From contig JAEUHM010000034.1 of the NCBI GenBank assembly GCA_016795485.1, positions 1 through 64,000 on the forward strand: a stretch of 64,000 nt of DNA, written 5' to 3'. Shown one piece after another: positions 25,024-34,417 of the stretch. How positions within the stretch are numbered: position 1 is the stretch's first letter; the number at the start of each line of letters is the position of its first letter. Made by a program: the position numbers and the translations under genes. The notes under the pieces were generated by a model, which ran no database searches, was not told the DNA's origin, and saw only the letters and a program-made list of their open reading frames with translations. The stretch is from Verrucomicrobiaceae bacterium (GTDB lineage Bacteria > Verrucomicrobiota > Verrucomicrobiia > Verrucomicrobiales > Verrucomicrobiaceae).

Positions 25024-27402
25024 CTAAATGCCGCCCTGCAAAACTTTCATCCACCTAACGCGGAATCCACGGTTCTCCTCCATCAATAGCGTGGAAATAG
25101 CAGCTGCCTGCTCTTCAAGGCCATTGATCTTCGCAAACGCTGCCATGAGCTCCTCACGCCGATAGACTTCCGTGGAGTCACTGACGTCTTTCTTCAATGA
25201 GTCTGCGATCTCGAGCAACATTTCTGGCGGCACAGTACTGAGCGGAATGGAAACCTCGCCTCGCTCCAACTGAACCCTCAGTTCAGACAGGGAGCCAAAC
25301 CGCACGGTTCCATTGAGGGCTGACGAATCTCGCCGCCTCAGCATTCCGTTCCAGCCGCGCCTTTCAAGGTCACGGAACAGTTGGTTGATGAATGACTCTG
25401 CGTTCTCGTACAAATATTGCCGTCCTTCTAAAGCTGTGCGCACTTCGGGCGACTCAAACTTCATCGACTTTAATACATGGATGGCTGGCTGATAGTCGAA
25501 ACCCCGAACAAGCGCCGGAAGTGATTCGACAAGCTCCACGAGTTGATGGAGTTCGCGCCCACGTCTCTCCAGGGCTAACTTTATCTTTGCACTTACCCCG
25601 GAAGTTCGCCCCTTGCTCTGGGTAAGTGTCTTCACGGCCGCAAGTTGTTGTTCGACCTCTCTTTTGAGCAAGCCTCCGGTCTTTAGCCGATCCTTGACGG
25701 TCTGAAGAGCGTCTACCAGCATTCCCGGGTCTGCAATGGGTTGTTTTGAAGCGCTAGCAAGCAGTCCCTCGGCCATCGCAGCCTCTTGATCAAAAAGATC
25801 CGCCATGGTCCGGCAGTCCTGAATCCAAGCCTGAGCATGGGGCGTGTTGGTCACTTCAAGAAACTTTCGAAAGCTGGCCGCCCCCTGCCGAAAATCGCCG
25901 AAATACCACTGTGCTATGCCATGGGCAATGTAACTGAGCACATCCTCGTTCGTTGGATCGACGCGCAGTGCATCGCTTGGCAGCTTAAGCCCTAAATCTT
26001 GCTGATGCCGATCCCCCACCGTCCTGAGGAATCTGCTAGCTGTGTCTTCTCCTGGAGAATCGACAGCGAGTTGCTGAAACAATGTCGCTGCCCTGTACCG
26101 GTCAGATCTGGCAAGGGCGCATAGCGCTGCATGGAATCGCACCCAGTTCATCGTGGGTTGCATCACTCCTTCAGAGAGCAAGGTCTCCAACACAGGACGT
26201 GCCGTGTCGAAATCTCCTGCCGCTACCGCTTTTCGTGCAGCGAGAAATCGCTCTGCCTTTGTGAGAGTCGACACATCTGGCTGGGTCACCCCACCGCCAG
26301 TAAGAGACCTCCTCGCTGCCTCGTCAGCACTTGCGTCACGGATTTCCTGATCGTTAGCCGATTGAAAGAGCCAGCCGCTGAGAAAAGCGACAAGCATAGC
26401 AACCGCTGCAACTGCAGCGATCTTCCTCCGCTTAGATGCTAGAGAAATAAGGGGCTTGTTGATCAATCCTTCTGCAAGCCGAAGCTCATCGACCGCCTCG
26501 TCGTAGCTTGCTGGACGCTCATCGGGGCTGAACGCGAGAAGTTCGTCAATGATCTTGACCGTCCTCACTCCAAAAGGCTTGGGGGAGTCCTGGAGGGTGA
26601 TTCGTCGGCACTTCACCATCCGCAGCTCATGAAGAGAAGCAGACTTCACCTTATGAGGCGGGTGCCCAGTAAGTGCATGGTAAAGACTAGCGCCAAGGCT
26701 GAACAAGTCACTGCGGAAATCTTCCTTATTCTCTATCACCTTTTCCGGGCTGACATAGTAGGGCGTGGCCCAGATCTCACCTGACTGATCCTTCTGCTGA
26801 ATGAACAAGGCGAGGCCAAAATCCACCACCTTTGCCGTGCCCTCATCTGTGAACAAGATGTTGGCGGGCTTCACATCGCGGTGAAGCAATCCCATGCGAT
26901 GTGCAGCCCGCAATCCTTCTGCGACTTGGCGGCCAATACGCAGCACCTCTTTTTCCTTCACCTCGCCCTCACGTCGAATCTTCTGCTCCAGGCTTCCGCC
27001 AGATACGAGCTCCATAGCAATGAAGAAGTGACCCTGGTCAAACCCGACGGAATAAAGCTTGATCACGTTTGGGTGTGTGACCCGAGCCGTGGTTAGCGCC
27101 TCCTGCTGAAATTGGGCCATGCGCGTGAGATCGCCGCTGTATTTTCGGTTTAGAATCTTTAGCGCCACTCGGCGGCCCAATGTCTCATCCTCCGCCTCGA
27201 ACACCCGGCTCATACCGCCCTCACCGATCTCACGCACAATCGCAAACTGGTCGAATCTACGGCGCACACGCACCGCTTCCCGACACGAGGGGCATTGGAT
27301 CTTTGCAAAAGGCTCCAACGCGGTCACGTCGATCTGTGCGCCACATGCTGGGCATTGGCTCAAATACTGTTGCTCGGGGAGGACCACTGGTCTGAAGTGC
27401 AT
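25024..27402 (-). CDS. Membrane-anchored Ser/Thr protein kinase with zinc ribbon
   Basis: Hanks-type kinase. N-terminal zinc ribbon (CPAC ... CPSC, residues about 18-40), then the kinase domain (about 50-310): GEGGMSRVFEAE glycine loop, VALKIL lysine, catalytic HRDVKPANILF, DFGLA, and the activation-segment end YYVSPEK. One TM helix follows (KIAAVAAVAMLVAFLSGWLF, about 325-345), then a 440-residue helical, TPR-like extracytoplasmic part. All catalytic residues are present. It heads a run with potB, potC, potD and a methyltransferase and directly abuts potB. It could phosphorylate or sense transporter components, but this is inference from position. Confidence 0.92.
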   Translation of the reverse strand: MHFRPVVLPEQQYLSQCPACGAQIDVTALEPFAKIQCPSCREAVRVRRRFDQFAIVREIGEGGMSRVFEAEDETLGRRVALKILNRKYSGDLTRMAQFQQEALTTARVTHPNVIKLYSVGFDQGHFFIAMELVSGGSLEQKIRREGEVKEKEVLRIGRQVAEGLRAAHRMGLLHRDVKPANILFTDEGTAKVVDFGLALFIQQKDQSGEIWATPYYVSPEKVIENKEDFRSDLFSLGASLYHALTGHPPHKVKSASLHELRMVKCRRITLQDSPKPFGVRTVKIIDELLAFSPDERPASYDEAVDELRLAEGLINKPLISLASKRRKIAAVAAVAMLVAFLSGWLFQSANDQEIRDASADEAARRSLTGGGVTQPDVSTLTKAERFLAARKAVAAGDFDTARPVLETLLSEGVMQPTMNWVRFHAALCALARSDRYRAATLFQQLAVDSPGEDTASRFLRTVGDRHQQDLGLKLPSDALRVDPTNEDVLSYIAHGIAQWYFGDFRQGAASFRKFLEVTNTPHAQAWIQDCRTMADLFDQEAAMAEGLLASASKQPIADPGMLVDALQTVKDRLKTGGLLKREVEQQLAAVKTLTQSKGRTSGVSAKIKLALERRGRELHQLVELVESLPALVRGFDYQPAIHVLKSMKFESPEVRTALEGRQYLYENAESFINQLFRDLERRGWNGMLRRRDSSALNGTVRFGSLSELRVQLERGEVSIPLSTVPPEMLLEIADSLKKDVSDSTEVYRREELMAAFAKINGLEEQAAAISTLLMEENRGFRVRWMKVLQGGI

Positions 27403-27535
27403 AGCTCATTCCGGCCCTTGTGGCAATCCCGCAACCATCACTACTTTTCGCAAAGATGCTGTTTTTGCGCAACTCGTTGGGGGATCCTGAGTTCAACGTA
27501 ACGTCAAATCAAACGACACCACTCAACTACCTACC

Positions 27536-28402
27536 ATGAAAACCAAACCAAACGTGCTAACCGCATTCGGAGCTACGACCCTGCTGGGTCTGGCTTTGGC
27601 CACTGCTCAAGACGGAGGACCTCCGCGTGACGGAGGTGCAGGCAGGCTACAAGAGATGATCAAGCGCGCTGATACCAACAGCGATGGAAAAATCAGCAAG
27701 GAAGAGTTTGTCACAGCTCGGAAAGCCGAACTCGAAGAGCAGTTTGGCCGCTTGGATGCGAATGGAGACGGGCAGGCTGACGAAGCCGAGATGCAACAAA
27801 TGGCAAGCCGGGCGCGCGATGGTGCCGGCAGACGCCCAGAAGGCGGGGACGGCGGGTTTCGGCGTCCAGGAGAGGGCGGTCCAGAAGGTGGATTCCGTCG
27901 GCCTCCAGAAGGTGAAGGCGAACGTCGTCCTGAAGGTGATGGTGGCCCCCGCCGTGAAGGCGCTGGGGGCCCTCCTCCGGGTGGTCCTGGTGGTCCGCAA
28001 GGTGGCCCTGGTGGACGTGGCGGCCAGATGATGGCTGGCATGGGCGCTCTGTTCCAATTGATGAGCCCCGAGGGCTTTTCAAAAATCGACGCCAACGCTG
28101 ACGGCTCCATTGATGTGGAGGAGTTCAAAAAGAGTGTGGCTGATCAGGCGGCTCAGGGCTTTGGCCGCATTGACGGCAACAGCGATGGCAAGCTCACCCA
28201 AGACGAACTGCGTCAGGCAGGCGAGCGTATGCGGAATATGATGGGCGGCCGTGGTCCTGGTGGCCCCGGAGGCCCTCCAGGAGGAGAAGGTGGATTCCGC
28301 CGTCCTGGCGGAGCTGAGGGCGGTGAGCGCGGCGGATTCCGCAGGCCCCCGTCTGAAGGTGATGGCGCACCCAAGCCAGATGAGAAAAAAGACGGCGTGT
28401 AG
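27536..28402 (+). CDS. Exported EF-hand protein with Gly/Pro/Arg-rich linkers
   Basis: A 288-residue protein with a signal peptide (ATTLLGLALATAQD) and four EF-hand loops: DTNSDGKISKEEF, DANGDGQADEAEM, DANADGSIDVEEF and DGNSDGKLTQDEL, arranged as two pairs. Between and after the pairs are long low-complexity runs built from GGFRRP, GGP and EGE units. It should bind Ca2+ outside the cytoplasmic membrane. Such proteins are common in PVC bacteria; the role is unknown. A good hairpin terminator follows. Confidence 0.9.
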   Translation: MKTKPNVLTAFGATTLLGLALATAQDGGPPRDGGAGRLQEMIKRADTNSDGKISKEEFVTARKAELEEQFGRLDANGDGQADEAEMQQMASRARDGAGRRPEGGDGGFRRPGEGGPEGGFRRPPEGEGERRPEGDGGPRREGAGGPPPGGPGGPQGGPGGRGGQMMAGMGALFQLMSPEGFSKIDANADGSIDVEEFKKSVADQAAQGFGRIDGNSDGKLTQDELRQAGERMRNMMGGRGPGGPGGPPGGEGGFRRPGGAEGGERGGFRRPPSEGDGAPKPDEKKDGV

Positions 28403-28436
28403 TCTTTTCTCAGCACTGTCCCAGAATTATTCAAAT

Positions 28437-28478
28437 CAAGGGGTGATGTCTCTCAAGGGCATCGCCCCTTGTTCTTTT
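28437..28478 (+). terminator. Rho-independent terminator after the EF-hand gene
   Basis: CAAGGGGTGATG and CATCGCCCCTTG form a 12-bp stem (one G-T pair) around an 11-nt loop, followed by TTCTTTT. It lies 35 bp after the stop codon. Confidence 0.88.
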
Positions 28479-28518
28479 CAGAGTTGCACTCGCTAGGACG
28501 TCCTGCGTAAGTGAATCC

Positions 28519-29469
28519 ATGCGTGCCTTGTGTCAGTTTCTCTTTGGGAAGATCAGTTTTCAGGCTCACTACAGTGACGAGCAACCCTTTGGATATGGAC
28601 GTGGCCGTGTTGGCGGATCAGGCTGTGCTTCCGGGTGCCTCAGCAACCCACGCATCCTCTTGGCGCTCGTGATGATGATCGGCGCTGTGGGTTACTATTA
28701 CCTTGGCACGACCGAGTATGAGAATCCAATCACAGGGCGGAAACAGCGCCTAGCTCTTCCCACACCCGAGGAGGAGATTGCTCTAGGACTTCAATCGGCA
28801 CCTAGCATGATTCGCGAGTTCGGCGGAGAGCACCCCAATCTCGAAGCACAGGCCACTCTTGATCGCATTGGGGAGCGATTGGTCAGTTCTACCATGGCGA
28901 AGAACACACCATACAGGTTTGATTTTCACCTTTTGCGGGACGATCAAACGGTAAACGCATTTGCGCTGCCAGGCGGGCAGATTTTTATCACAGCCAAGCT
29001 TTTCTCCCTGCTCAAGAACGAAGACCAACTCGCAGGTGTCATCGGTCACGAGATAGGCCACGTTGTGGGCCGCCATTCCAATCAGCAGATGGCAAAGAGC
29101 AAGTTGATCGGAGGCCTGTTTCAGGGCATCGGCATCGCTCTTTCTGGCGATGGCAACAGCACAGGTGGAATGCAGATTGCCCAGATGGTGGGCAATGTTA
29201 TCAACATGAGCTACGGGCGGGACGACGAACTGGAATCTGATGCTCTGGGAGTCCGCTTTCTCATTGAAGCAGGATACAACCCCGAGGCGATGATCGGTGT
29301 CATGGAAATATTGGCCGCGCATGCGGGCGGTGGACGTCAACCTGAGTTCATGAGCACTCATCCTGACCCCGGCAACCGCGCCGAGCACATCAAGCAGGAG
29401 ATCGCGAACTATCGTGCGGGTCGCCCAACAAGGATTCCGACGGCAGAATCAGGAGCTACCGCCCGCTGA
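28519..29469 (+). CDS. M48-family zinc metalloprotease
   Basis: A membrane-anchored protease. TM segment LLALVMMIGAVGYYYLG near residues 50-66, then the M48 domain with the zinc motif VIGHEIGHVVGRHS and the third ligand in ESDALGVRFL; ALPGGQIFITAKLF precedes them as in the BepA/YcaL/LoiP group. A short Gly-rich N-terminal cytoplasmic piece is unusual. Such proteases act in envelope protein quality control. It is followed by a four-gene sensor set on the same strand, about 70 bp away. Confidence 0.92.
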   Translation: MRALCQFLFGKISFQAHYSDEQPFGYGRGRVGGSGCASGCLSNPRILLALVMMIGAVGYYYLGTTEYENPITGRKQRLALPTPEEEIALGLQSAPSMIREFGGEHPNLEAQATLDRIGERLVSSTMAKNTPYRFDFHLLRDDQTVNAFALPGGQIFITAKLFSLLKNEDQLAGVIGHEIGHVVGRHSNQQMAKSKLIGGLFQGIGIALSGDGNSTGGMQIAQMVGNVINMSYGRDDELESDALGVRFLIEAGYNPEAMIGVMEILAAHAGGGRQPEFMSTHPDPGNRAEHIKQEIANYRAGRPTRIPTAESGATAR

Positions 29470-29538
29470 AAAGGAATCCGCAGAAGTTTTTCTGCCGTAA
29501 CACTTCGGTAACAGCGCTTATGCATATTGCGCTCAGCC

Positions 29539-29919
29539 ATGAACTCCCTGACACACCCCACCAGCAACGAAGCTGCGTATCGCAAGGTGATGAGACCCAA
29601 ACCCGGTAACAGTCACCGTTACTCAGCCGGAACTTCCGCTCTCCGTTGCATCGGTGCTCTATTACTTGGCGCTCTGGCAACTGGATTGCTTCTGGCGGCA
29701 ATCGACCGGCACTACACACCCATCCAACTTCCAGCGGCACCCACTATTCGCTCGTCCAAGCCCGCCCCAGGACAAGGCCGAGTGATTGTGTACGAGTGCC
29801 TTCAAGACGCAGTGCTTCACAAGTCGATGGAACCGCAAAGCAGCACAGCAAGCTCCGTTTTTGCCTCTCAGACCGGCGTTCAGGGCATGGCGCCATTCAC
29901 TGAGGCCGAGTATCCTTAA
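29539..29919 (+). CDS. Small single-TM protein of unknown function
   Basis: A 126-residue protein with one TM helix (CIGALLLGALATGLLLAAID, about 36-55) and a polar, Ser/Pro-rich C-terminal part. The start at MNSLTHPTS was taken because it gives a compact N-terminus. No family is recognised. It is 28 bp ahead of the next gene and likely belongs to the histidine-kinase operon. The frame is only moderately protein-like, so this is a tentative gene. Confidence 0.45.
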   Translation: MNSLTHPTSNEAAYRKVMRPKPGNSHRYSAGTSALRCIGALLLGALATGLLLAAIDRHYTPIQLPAAPTIRSSKPAPGQGRVIVYECLQDAVLHKSMEPQSSTASSVFASQTGVQGMAPFTEAEYP

Positions 29920-29947
29920 CTCTCTGAGGCAGCGAAGAAGGCGCGTG

Positions 29948-31291
29948 ATGCTTTTTCATTGCGCTTTTGCGAGCCAGCCAGTTTCATTGCTCTACATGGG
30001 ATTTCGCAGCAGCGTGGTGGCTTCCACCTTGTGGCTGATTGCATTCACTTCCGTCAAGGGAGCGGACGCAGTCAGTGTCCTGCATCAACTGGAGCACGCC
30101 ATCTTCCTTCAAGAGATCGAATGGCGGCAAGTAGAGGCTATGAGCCACTATCAGGACATCCTGTCGTCGCCAACAGTAGGCGCGAAGGTGTCCGTGGAAG
30201 CTCGGCTTCAGCTCGCTCGTTGCTACGAGTGGCGAGATTCCCCTTCGGCCTCGAAGTCGCTGTATCAAAGCATAGTGAGGCTGCATGCAGACGCCACCAG
30301 TCACGTTAGGTTTGCAAATGAACGGCTGCGAAACCTGGATCAACTGACCACTTCCACGGCAGATTTTCCTTCCCGGCATCTGGTTGCTCACCTTTCAGAC
30401 CTTCTCGCCATGCTCAAAGTCAGTATTCGAGAGCCTGGACACCCACTGACGAAGTCTTTGGTAGAGGCTATGCGCGATGGATTGCGAAATATCGAAGAGG
30501 AACTCGCGCTGGCTCCCAGCAATGAATCTTCGGCCTTCCGCAACCGCCGCAGAGAGCTTCAAGCCCAACTCACCAAGCAGCGTGCCGCGCTTTCCACAAT
30601 CCTCGACGCACAAGCAAGCGGACTACAAGACACAGCGATCCGGATTGCCGCCAGCGATGCATCGTTTTCGGAGATACGGGGGCGGAGTAGATTGTTCGAC
30701 GCACCCACCGCCTTCGGAAAATGGCTGCTTGATGGGAGGATCACTTGGATCGAGGCCATCATGTCCAAACAAGCCGACAAAGCTGCCCAAGCGCGTGAAA
30801 ATCTCTCCGCTCTGCTGTTGCCTTTGATGAGCGGACCCGCCGGCGTGCCAGAAGTGCACCTCGCACAAGCTTTGACTCAGACTCTCGACCTTGTGCACCG
30901 CGAAATCGGGGTGGGGAACTGGGGAGAAGCTCAGAAACTCCTTTTGAGTGAACTAACCTCCTTGCACCTGCGGTATAGACACGCCCCTAGCCTGGTAGTT
31001 CCAAGTTCATCAGAACTGTCGCCACCGCAGGTCGCTCGCATTGCAGGCCTTCTTACTTACGCAGCTGATGCCATTGAAGAACTGGAGAACGGACGGCGCT
31101 CCGAACAGATATCAAATGATCTCAATGCCATGCTGGTCGATGCCCAACGAGTTGTCGTGGACTGGCACGACACGCCAGCACCTCGTCAGCGGCTCGAAGC
31201 CCTTATCGTCAAAATCAAGCAAGCCAGATCGGCCCTCACCTCCAGTCCGGGTGACGCCCTGACCATTCTTCAGGCGGAGGTCTACCGTTAA
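29948..31291 (+). CDS. Exported helical repeat protein upstream of the histidine kinase
   Basis: About 447 residues from this ATG, or 431 from the one at 29996 (MGFRSSVV). Either gives a signal peptide ending SVKG-ADA. The mature part is almost all helix, with TPR-like text around EARLQLARCYEWRDSPSASK and long heptad-rich stretches. It ends 7 bp before the histidine kinase, so it may feed the kinase a periplasmic signal. I recognise no family. Confidence 0.75.
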   Translation: MLFHCAFASQPVSLLYMGFRSSVVASTLWLIAFTSVKGADAVSVLHQLEHAIFLQEIEWRQVEAMSHYQDILSSPTVGAKVSVEARLQLARCYEWRDSPSASKSLYQSIVRLHADATSHVRFANERLRNLDQLTTSTADFPSRHLVAHLSDLLAMLKVSIREPGHPLTKSLVEAMRDGLRNIEEELALAPSNESSAFRNRRRELQAQLTKQRAALSTILDAQASGLQDTAIRIAASDASFSEIRGRSRLFDAPTAFGKWLLDGRITWIEAIMSKQADKAAQARENLSALLLPLMSGPAGVPEVHLAQALTQTLDLVHREIGVGNWGEAQKLLLSELTSLHLRYRHAPSLVVPSSSELSPPQVARIAGLLTYAADAIEELENGRRSEQISNDLNAMLVDAQRVVVDWHDTPAPRQRLEALIVKIKQARSALTSSPGDALTILQAEVYR

Positions 31292-31298
31292 TCGATTC

Positions 31299-33182
31299 AT
31301 GAGGAGAATCCGTCAGTGGCTCAAGTCATTAAAGTTCGATCCCACAGGCGAACTTGCGATTGCGATTGCCATTTCCGCACTGGCGATCGCCGGCCCAACC
31401 GCAGGCCTCTTGTGGTTCATGCACCGGGCTCTCCAGGGCGAGCGCCAAACTTTGGTCGCCGAACGCGCTACTGCACGCCGCACTTACCTGCAAGCCTCTA
31501 GAGAAGCGGTTGTGGCTCAACTTGAACGACTTGCTAAGTCGCCCCTGCTACCCTCAGACGCCTCAGTCGCAGGACGACGATTCCTTGAGGTAGTTCGTAG
31601 CAATCGTTCGGACAGTTGCCTCGTGCTCGACAATCAGGGCCGAGTCGTTTTCCCCATCTCTGCCGATCCAGTCGTGGAGAATCAGATGCCAGAACCGAAT
31701 CAAGATGCTTGGAAGCTTGTTAGAGACTTCCACGAGCCAACGAAGGACTTTTCCGACAGCAGACTTTCGCTATTGGACCGGTTTAGAGGCAGGCGACTGC
31801 TCAACAGCTCAACACCGAGCGACCGACTTTATCTTCCCTACCTTCAACTAGCGGCTCTGACTGACTCGCGGACAGGCAGTTCGCGTGCGGCATCACTTCT
31901 CAAGTCTCTTCGAGAAACCATCGAGAACTATGACGATCCCACCCTGCCGTCCATGCAACGCCTTTATCTCGCCAATCGTCTGCAAGATCAGTTGCCAGGA
32001 CTCAATCAGGCCGCACTCGAAGCAGAAACGCTCGCAGTCACCGCCTTGGACCGTTTTCAGATGCCACAAATCAACGGCATGTTTGAGCCAACTCGCGCAG
32101 ACCCGTCGTTGATTCAAGTTTTGACAAACGATCCCAGGGTTGTGCTCTTGTTTGGGGCTGCGGGATTGAAGAGGCAGTTGGAAGAAGTCGCCAACGCTAT
32201 CCTGTCTCCGGTGCAGTTGCGTGCGGAGATCACTTCATCTGCACCACCCGCCACGGAAGAGCCAGACATCATCGCCACTCGGGCACGAACCACCATTGGC
32301 CAAACTTTTCGCACATGGCATCTCATCGCGCATGACGACAAGGGCATTCATCTCATCGACGAACTCGTACAACGGAGAAAGTGGCAGTACAGTGCAGTGG
32401 CGATTGGCGGTGGTCTTCTCTTGAACCTGCTCGCAGCCCTGGCGATCCAGCGCTTCAGCCGCAGCGCAAACCTCACCCAAGCGCGGCAAGATTTCCTTTC
32501 CACGCTGTCGCATGAACTTCGGACTCCGCTTACCTCCATCCGGATGTTTGTGGATACGCTTGCCGATGGAGGTCTAGAAGATCCGGCAAGGGCAAAAGTT
32601 TATTTGGAGTTCATTCGCCGCGAAAATGAACGTCTCTCACGGCTTGCTGAAAACTTTCTCACGTTCACTCGGATTGAGAGTGGACGAATGAACTTTGATT
32701 TCCACGAGATTCACCCTGAAGAGATCGTCGACTCGGCGCGTGTGGCAGTAGAAACACGCTTTGCCGTGGAGGGAACCGACTTCCAAGTGTCTGTCGAACG
32801 TAAGCTCCCCTCAATCCGAGCAGACCACACCTTGCTGACCACGGCTCTGGTCAATCTGCTGGAGAACGCATTCAAATACACTCCGCCCGACAACAAAAAG
32901 ATTCTTCTCTCAGTTGCACGCGGTCACAACACCGTGCGATTCACCGTGGCAGACAATGGACCAGGCCTCACCTCTGACCAGATGAAGTACATCGGCGAAA
33001 AGTTCTACCGCCCAGACTCTGCAGCACGATCTGGCCAGCCTGGATTTGGCCTTGGCCTCAACATCGTCTCCCACATCCTCCACGCGCACAAAGGCCGCCT
33101 GGAGATTCACACCGAGCCATCGGTGGGTTCCCGATTCACCCTGATCCTGCCAGCCCTAAACAGCAAATCTGAAGACGAATGA
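31299..33182 (+). CDS. Sensor histidine kinase
   Basis: A transmembrane histidine kinase of 627 residues. Two TM helices (about 18-41 and 366-386) flank a large extracytoplasmic sensor with no PAS or Cache signature I can name. The dimerisation box DFLSTLSHELRTPLTSI carries the phospho-His, followed by the N box LVNLLENAFKY, G1 VADNGPGL and G2 GFGLGLNIVSHILHAHKG. The gene overlaps the response regulator by four bases. The signal is unknown; the upstream exported protein is a natural candidate partner. Confidence 0.95.
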   Translation: MRRIRQWLKSLKFDPTGELAIAIAISALAIAGPTAGLLWFMHRALQGERQTLVAERATARRTYLQASREAVVAQLERLAKSPLLPSDASVAGRRFLEVVRSNRSDSCLVLDNQGRVVFPISADPVVENQMPEPNQDAWKLVRDFHEPTKDFSDSRLSLLDRFRGRRLLNSSTPSDRLYLPYLQLAALTDSRTGSSRAASLLKSLRETIENYDDPTLPSMQRLYLANRLQDQLPGLNQAALEAETLAVTALDRFQMPQINGMFEPTRADPSLIQVLTNDPRVVLLFGAAGLKRQLEEVANAILSPVQLRAEITSSAPPATEEPDIIATRARTTIGQTFRTWHLIAHDDKGIHLIDELVQRRKWQYSAVAIGGGLLLNLLAALAIQRFSRSANLTQARQDFLSTLSHELRTPLTSIRMFVDTLADGGLEDPARAKVYLEFIRRENERLSRLAENFLTFTRIESGRMNFDFHEIHPEEIVDSARVAVETRFAVEGTDFQVSVERKLPSIRADHTLLTTALVNLLENAFKYTPPDNKKILLSVARGHNTVRFTVADNGPGLTSDQMKYIGEKFYRPDSAARSGQPGFGLGLNIVSHILHAHKGRLEIHTEPSVGSRFTLILPALNSKSEDE

Positions 33183-33889
33183 ATCCCATGAATGAAGAGA
33201 CGATTCTTATTGTTGAAGATGACCCTGCCATCTTGTTCGGCCTCCGAGACAACTTCGAGCGCGCTGGGTACAACGTGCGCACCGCAGTCGAGGGACGGCT
33301 GGGGCTTGACCTCGCGAGATCTCTGAAGCCAGCTCTTATCCTGCTGGACATCATGCTCCCGGGCATGGATGGATTCACCATCTGCCAAACACTCAGAAAG
33401 GAGGGCCTAGAGATGCCTGTCATCATGCTCACTGCTCTTGGCCAGGAAGAGCAGATCATCAAAGGCCTCAATCTTGGTGCCGACGACTACGTGACCAAGC
33501 CATTCTCCATTCATCAATTGATGGCGAGAGTCACCTCGATGCTCAGGCGACACAGGCGCACGGTGGACGAAGTCGTAAAGCTTACAGCGTGCGAGGTTAA
33601 TCGCACCACTCGCGAGGTGCGGAATGCACAAGGTCACATTGTTGAACTCACTCCAAAGGAGCACGGCGTATTGGATTATTTTCTCTCTCACCCGCACCGG
33701 CCACTCACTCGTGATCAGATTCTTGACGCCGTTTGGGGTACAGATGTTTTTGTGACTGACCGCTCAGTCGATAGAACGGTAACAACATTGCGCCAAAAAA
33801 TTGAAGCGAATCCATCCCGTCCTGATCACATCAGAACAGTTCAGAAAGTCGGCTATCGCTTTGAAACTGAGGCTTCCAGCGCTTCGTGA
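33179..33889 (+). CDS. OmpR/PhoB-type response regulator
   Basis: A receiver domain (ILIVEDDPAILFGLRDNF, phospho-Asp in LILLDIMLPGMDG, Lys in DDYVTKPF) joined to a winged-helix DNA-binding domain (ELTPKEHGVLDYFLSHP ... VDRTVTTLRQKIE). It should be phosphorylated by the kinase encoded just upstream; the ATGA overlap shows coupling. The regulon is unknown. A strong terminator follows. Confidence 0.96.
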   Translation: MNPMNEETILIVEDDPAILFGLRDNFERAGYNVRTAVEGRLGLDLARSLKPALILLDIMLPGMDGFTICQTLRKEGLEMPVIMLTALGQEEQIIKGLNLGADDYVTKPFSIHQLMARVTSMLRRHRRTVDEVVKLTACEVNRTTREVRNAQGHIVELTPKEHGVLDYFLSHPHRPLTRDQILDAVWGTDVFVTDRSVDRTVTTLRQKIEANPSRPDHIRTVQKVGYRFETEASSAS

Positions 33890-33897
33890 TGAAACAG

Positions 33898-33930
33898 AAA
33901 CGGCTCCCAGTTGCCTGGGAGCCGTTTGTT
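33898..33930 (+). terminator. Strong Rho-independent terminator
   Basis: AAACGGCTCCCAG-ttgc-CTGGGAGCCGTTT, a perfect 13-bp stem with a 4-nt loop, followed by gttgttgttg. It lies 8 bp after the response-regulator stop and would end the whole sensor operon. Confidence 0.92.
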
Positions 33931-33997
33931 GTTGTTGTGGTTGCTGGATCGATGGCAGCGAACACTAACCACCTCTCACAGTGCACAACATGCACTA

Positions 33998-34324
33998 CTA
34001 TCTGCCAAAAGAGAAGTAAAATCCTACACGACGTTGAGGATATTGATAAGACGGTCCGCATGAAGAGCGCGAGTGACCACCATGATAGTGATAACTGGCA
34101 CGCGGATTGCATACAAAGCAACCGCAAGAGGATGATTGCGTAACCCAGTGACCAATTGGATTGCCGCAACGATCATACCCACAGATCTTGTAGACTGAGA
34201 CGATCGGACGACCGCAACGCGTGTATCCGACGATCCGGCTGTGGCAACTGTCCCAAGCCTGCGCCTCGGGGGCAACAGCAATAAACAGTGTGATGACGGA
34301 GAAGAGAGCAAGGATGTGTTTCAT
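33998..34324 (-). CDS. Small Cys-rich secreted protein
   Basis: A 108-residue protein with a clean signal peptide (MKHILALFSVITLFIAVAPE, cleavage at AQA-WDS) and a mature part with nine Cys in about 85 residues, including repeated units TRCGRPIV and DRCGNPIGH, and a His/Tyr-rich tail (SYHYHGGHS). The regular CGxP repeats suggest disulfide- or metal-stabilised structure. No family is recognised. It is read toward the sensor operon and stands alone. Confidence 0.7.
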   Translation of the reverse strand: MKHILALFSVITLFIAVAPEAQAWDSCHSRIVGYTRCGRPIVSVYKICGYDRCGNPIGHWVTQSSSCGCFVCNPRASYHYHGGHSRSSCGPSYQYPQRRVGFYFSFGR

Positions 34325-34417
34325 GGTGTGGTAGAGTTGACGTCGACTTCGACGCGACACCTCGACACCTATTCAACTCTCGATGAAAAATCTTTGCCGC
34401 TTTGCTCCAAGGGCTGC

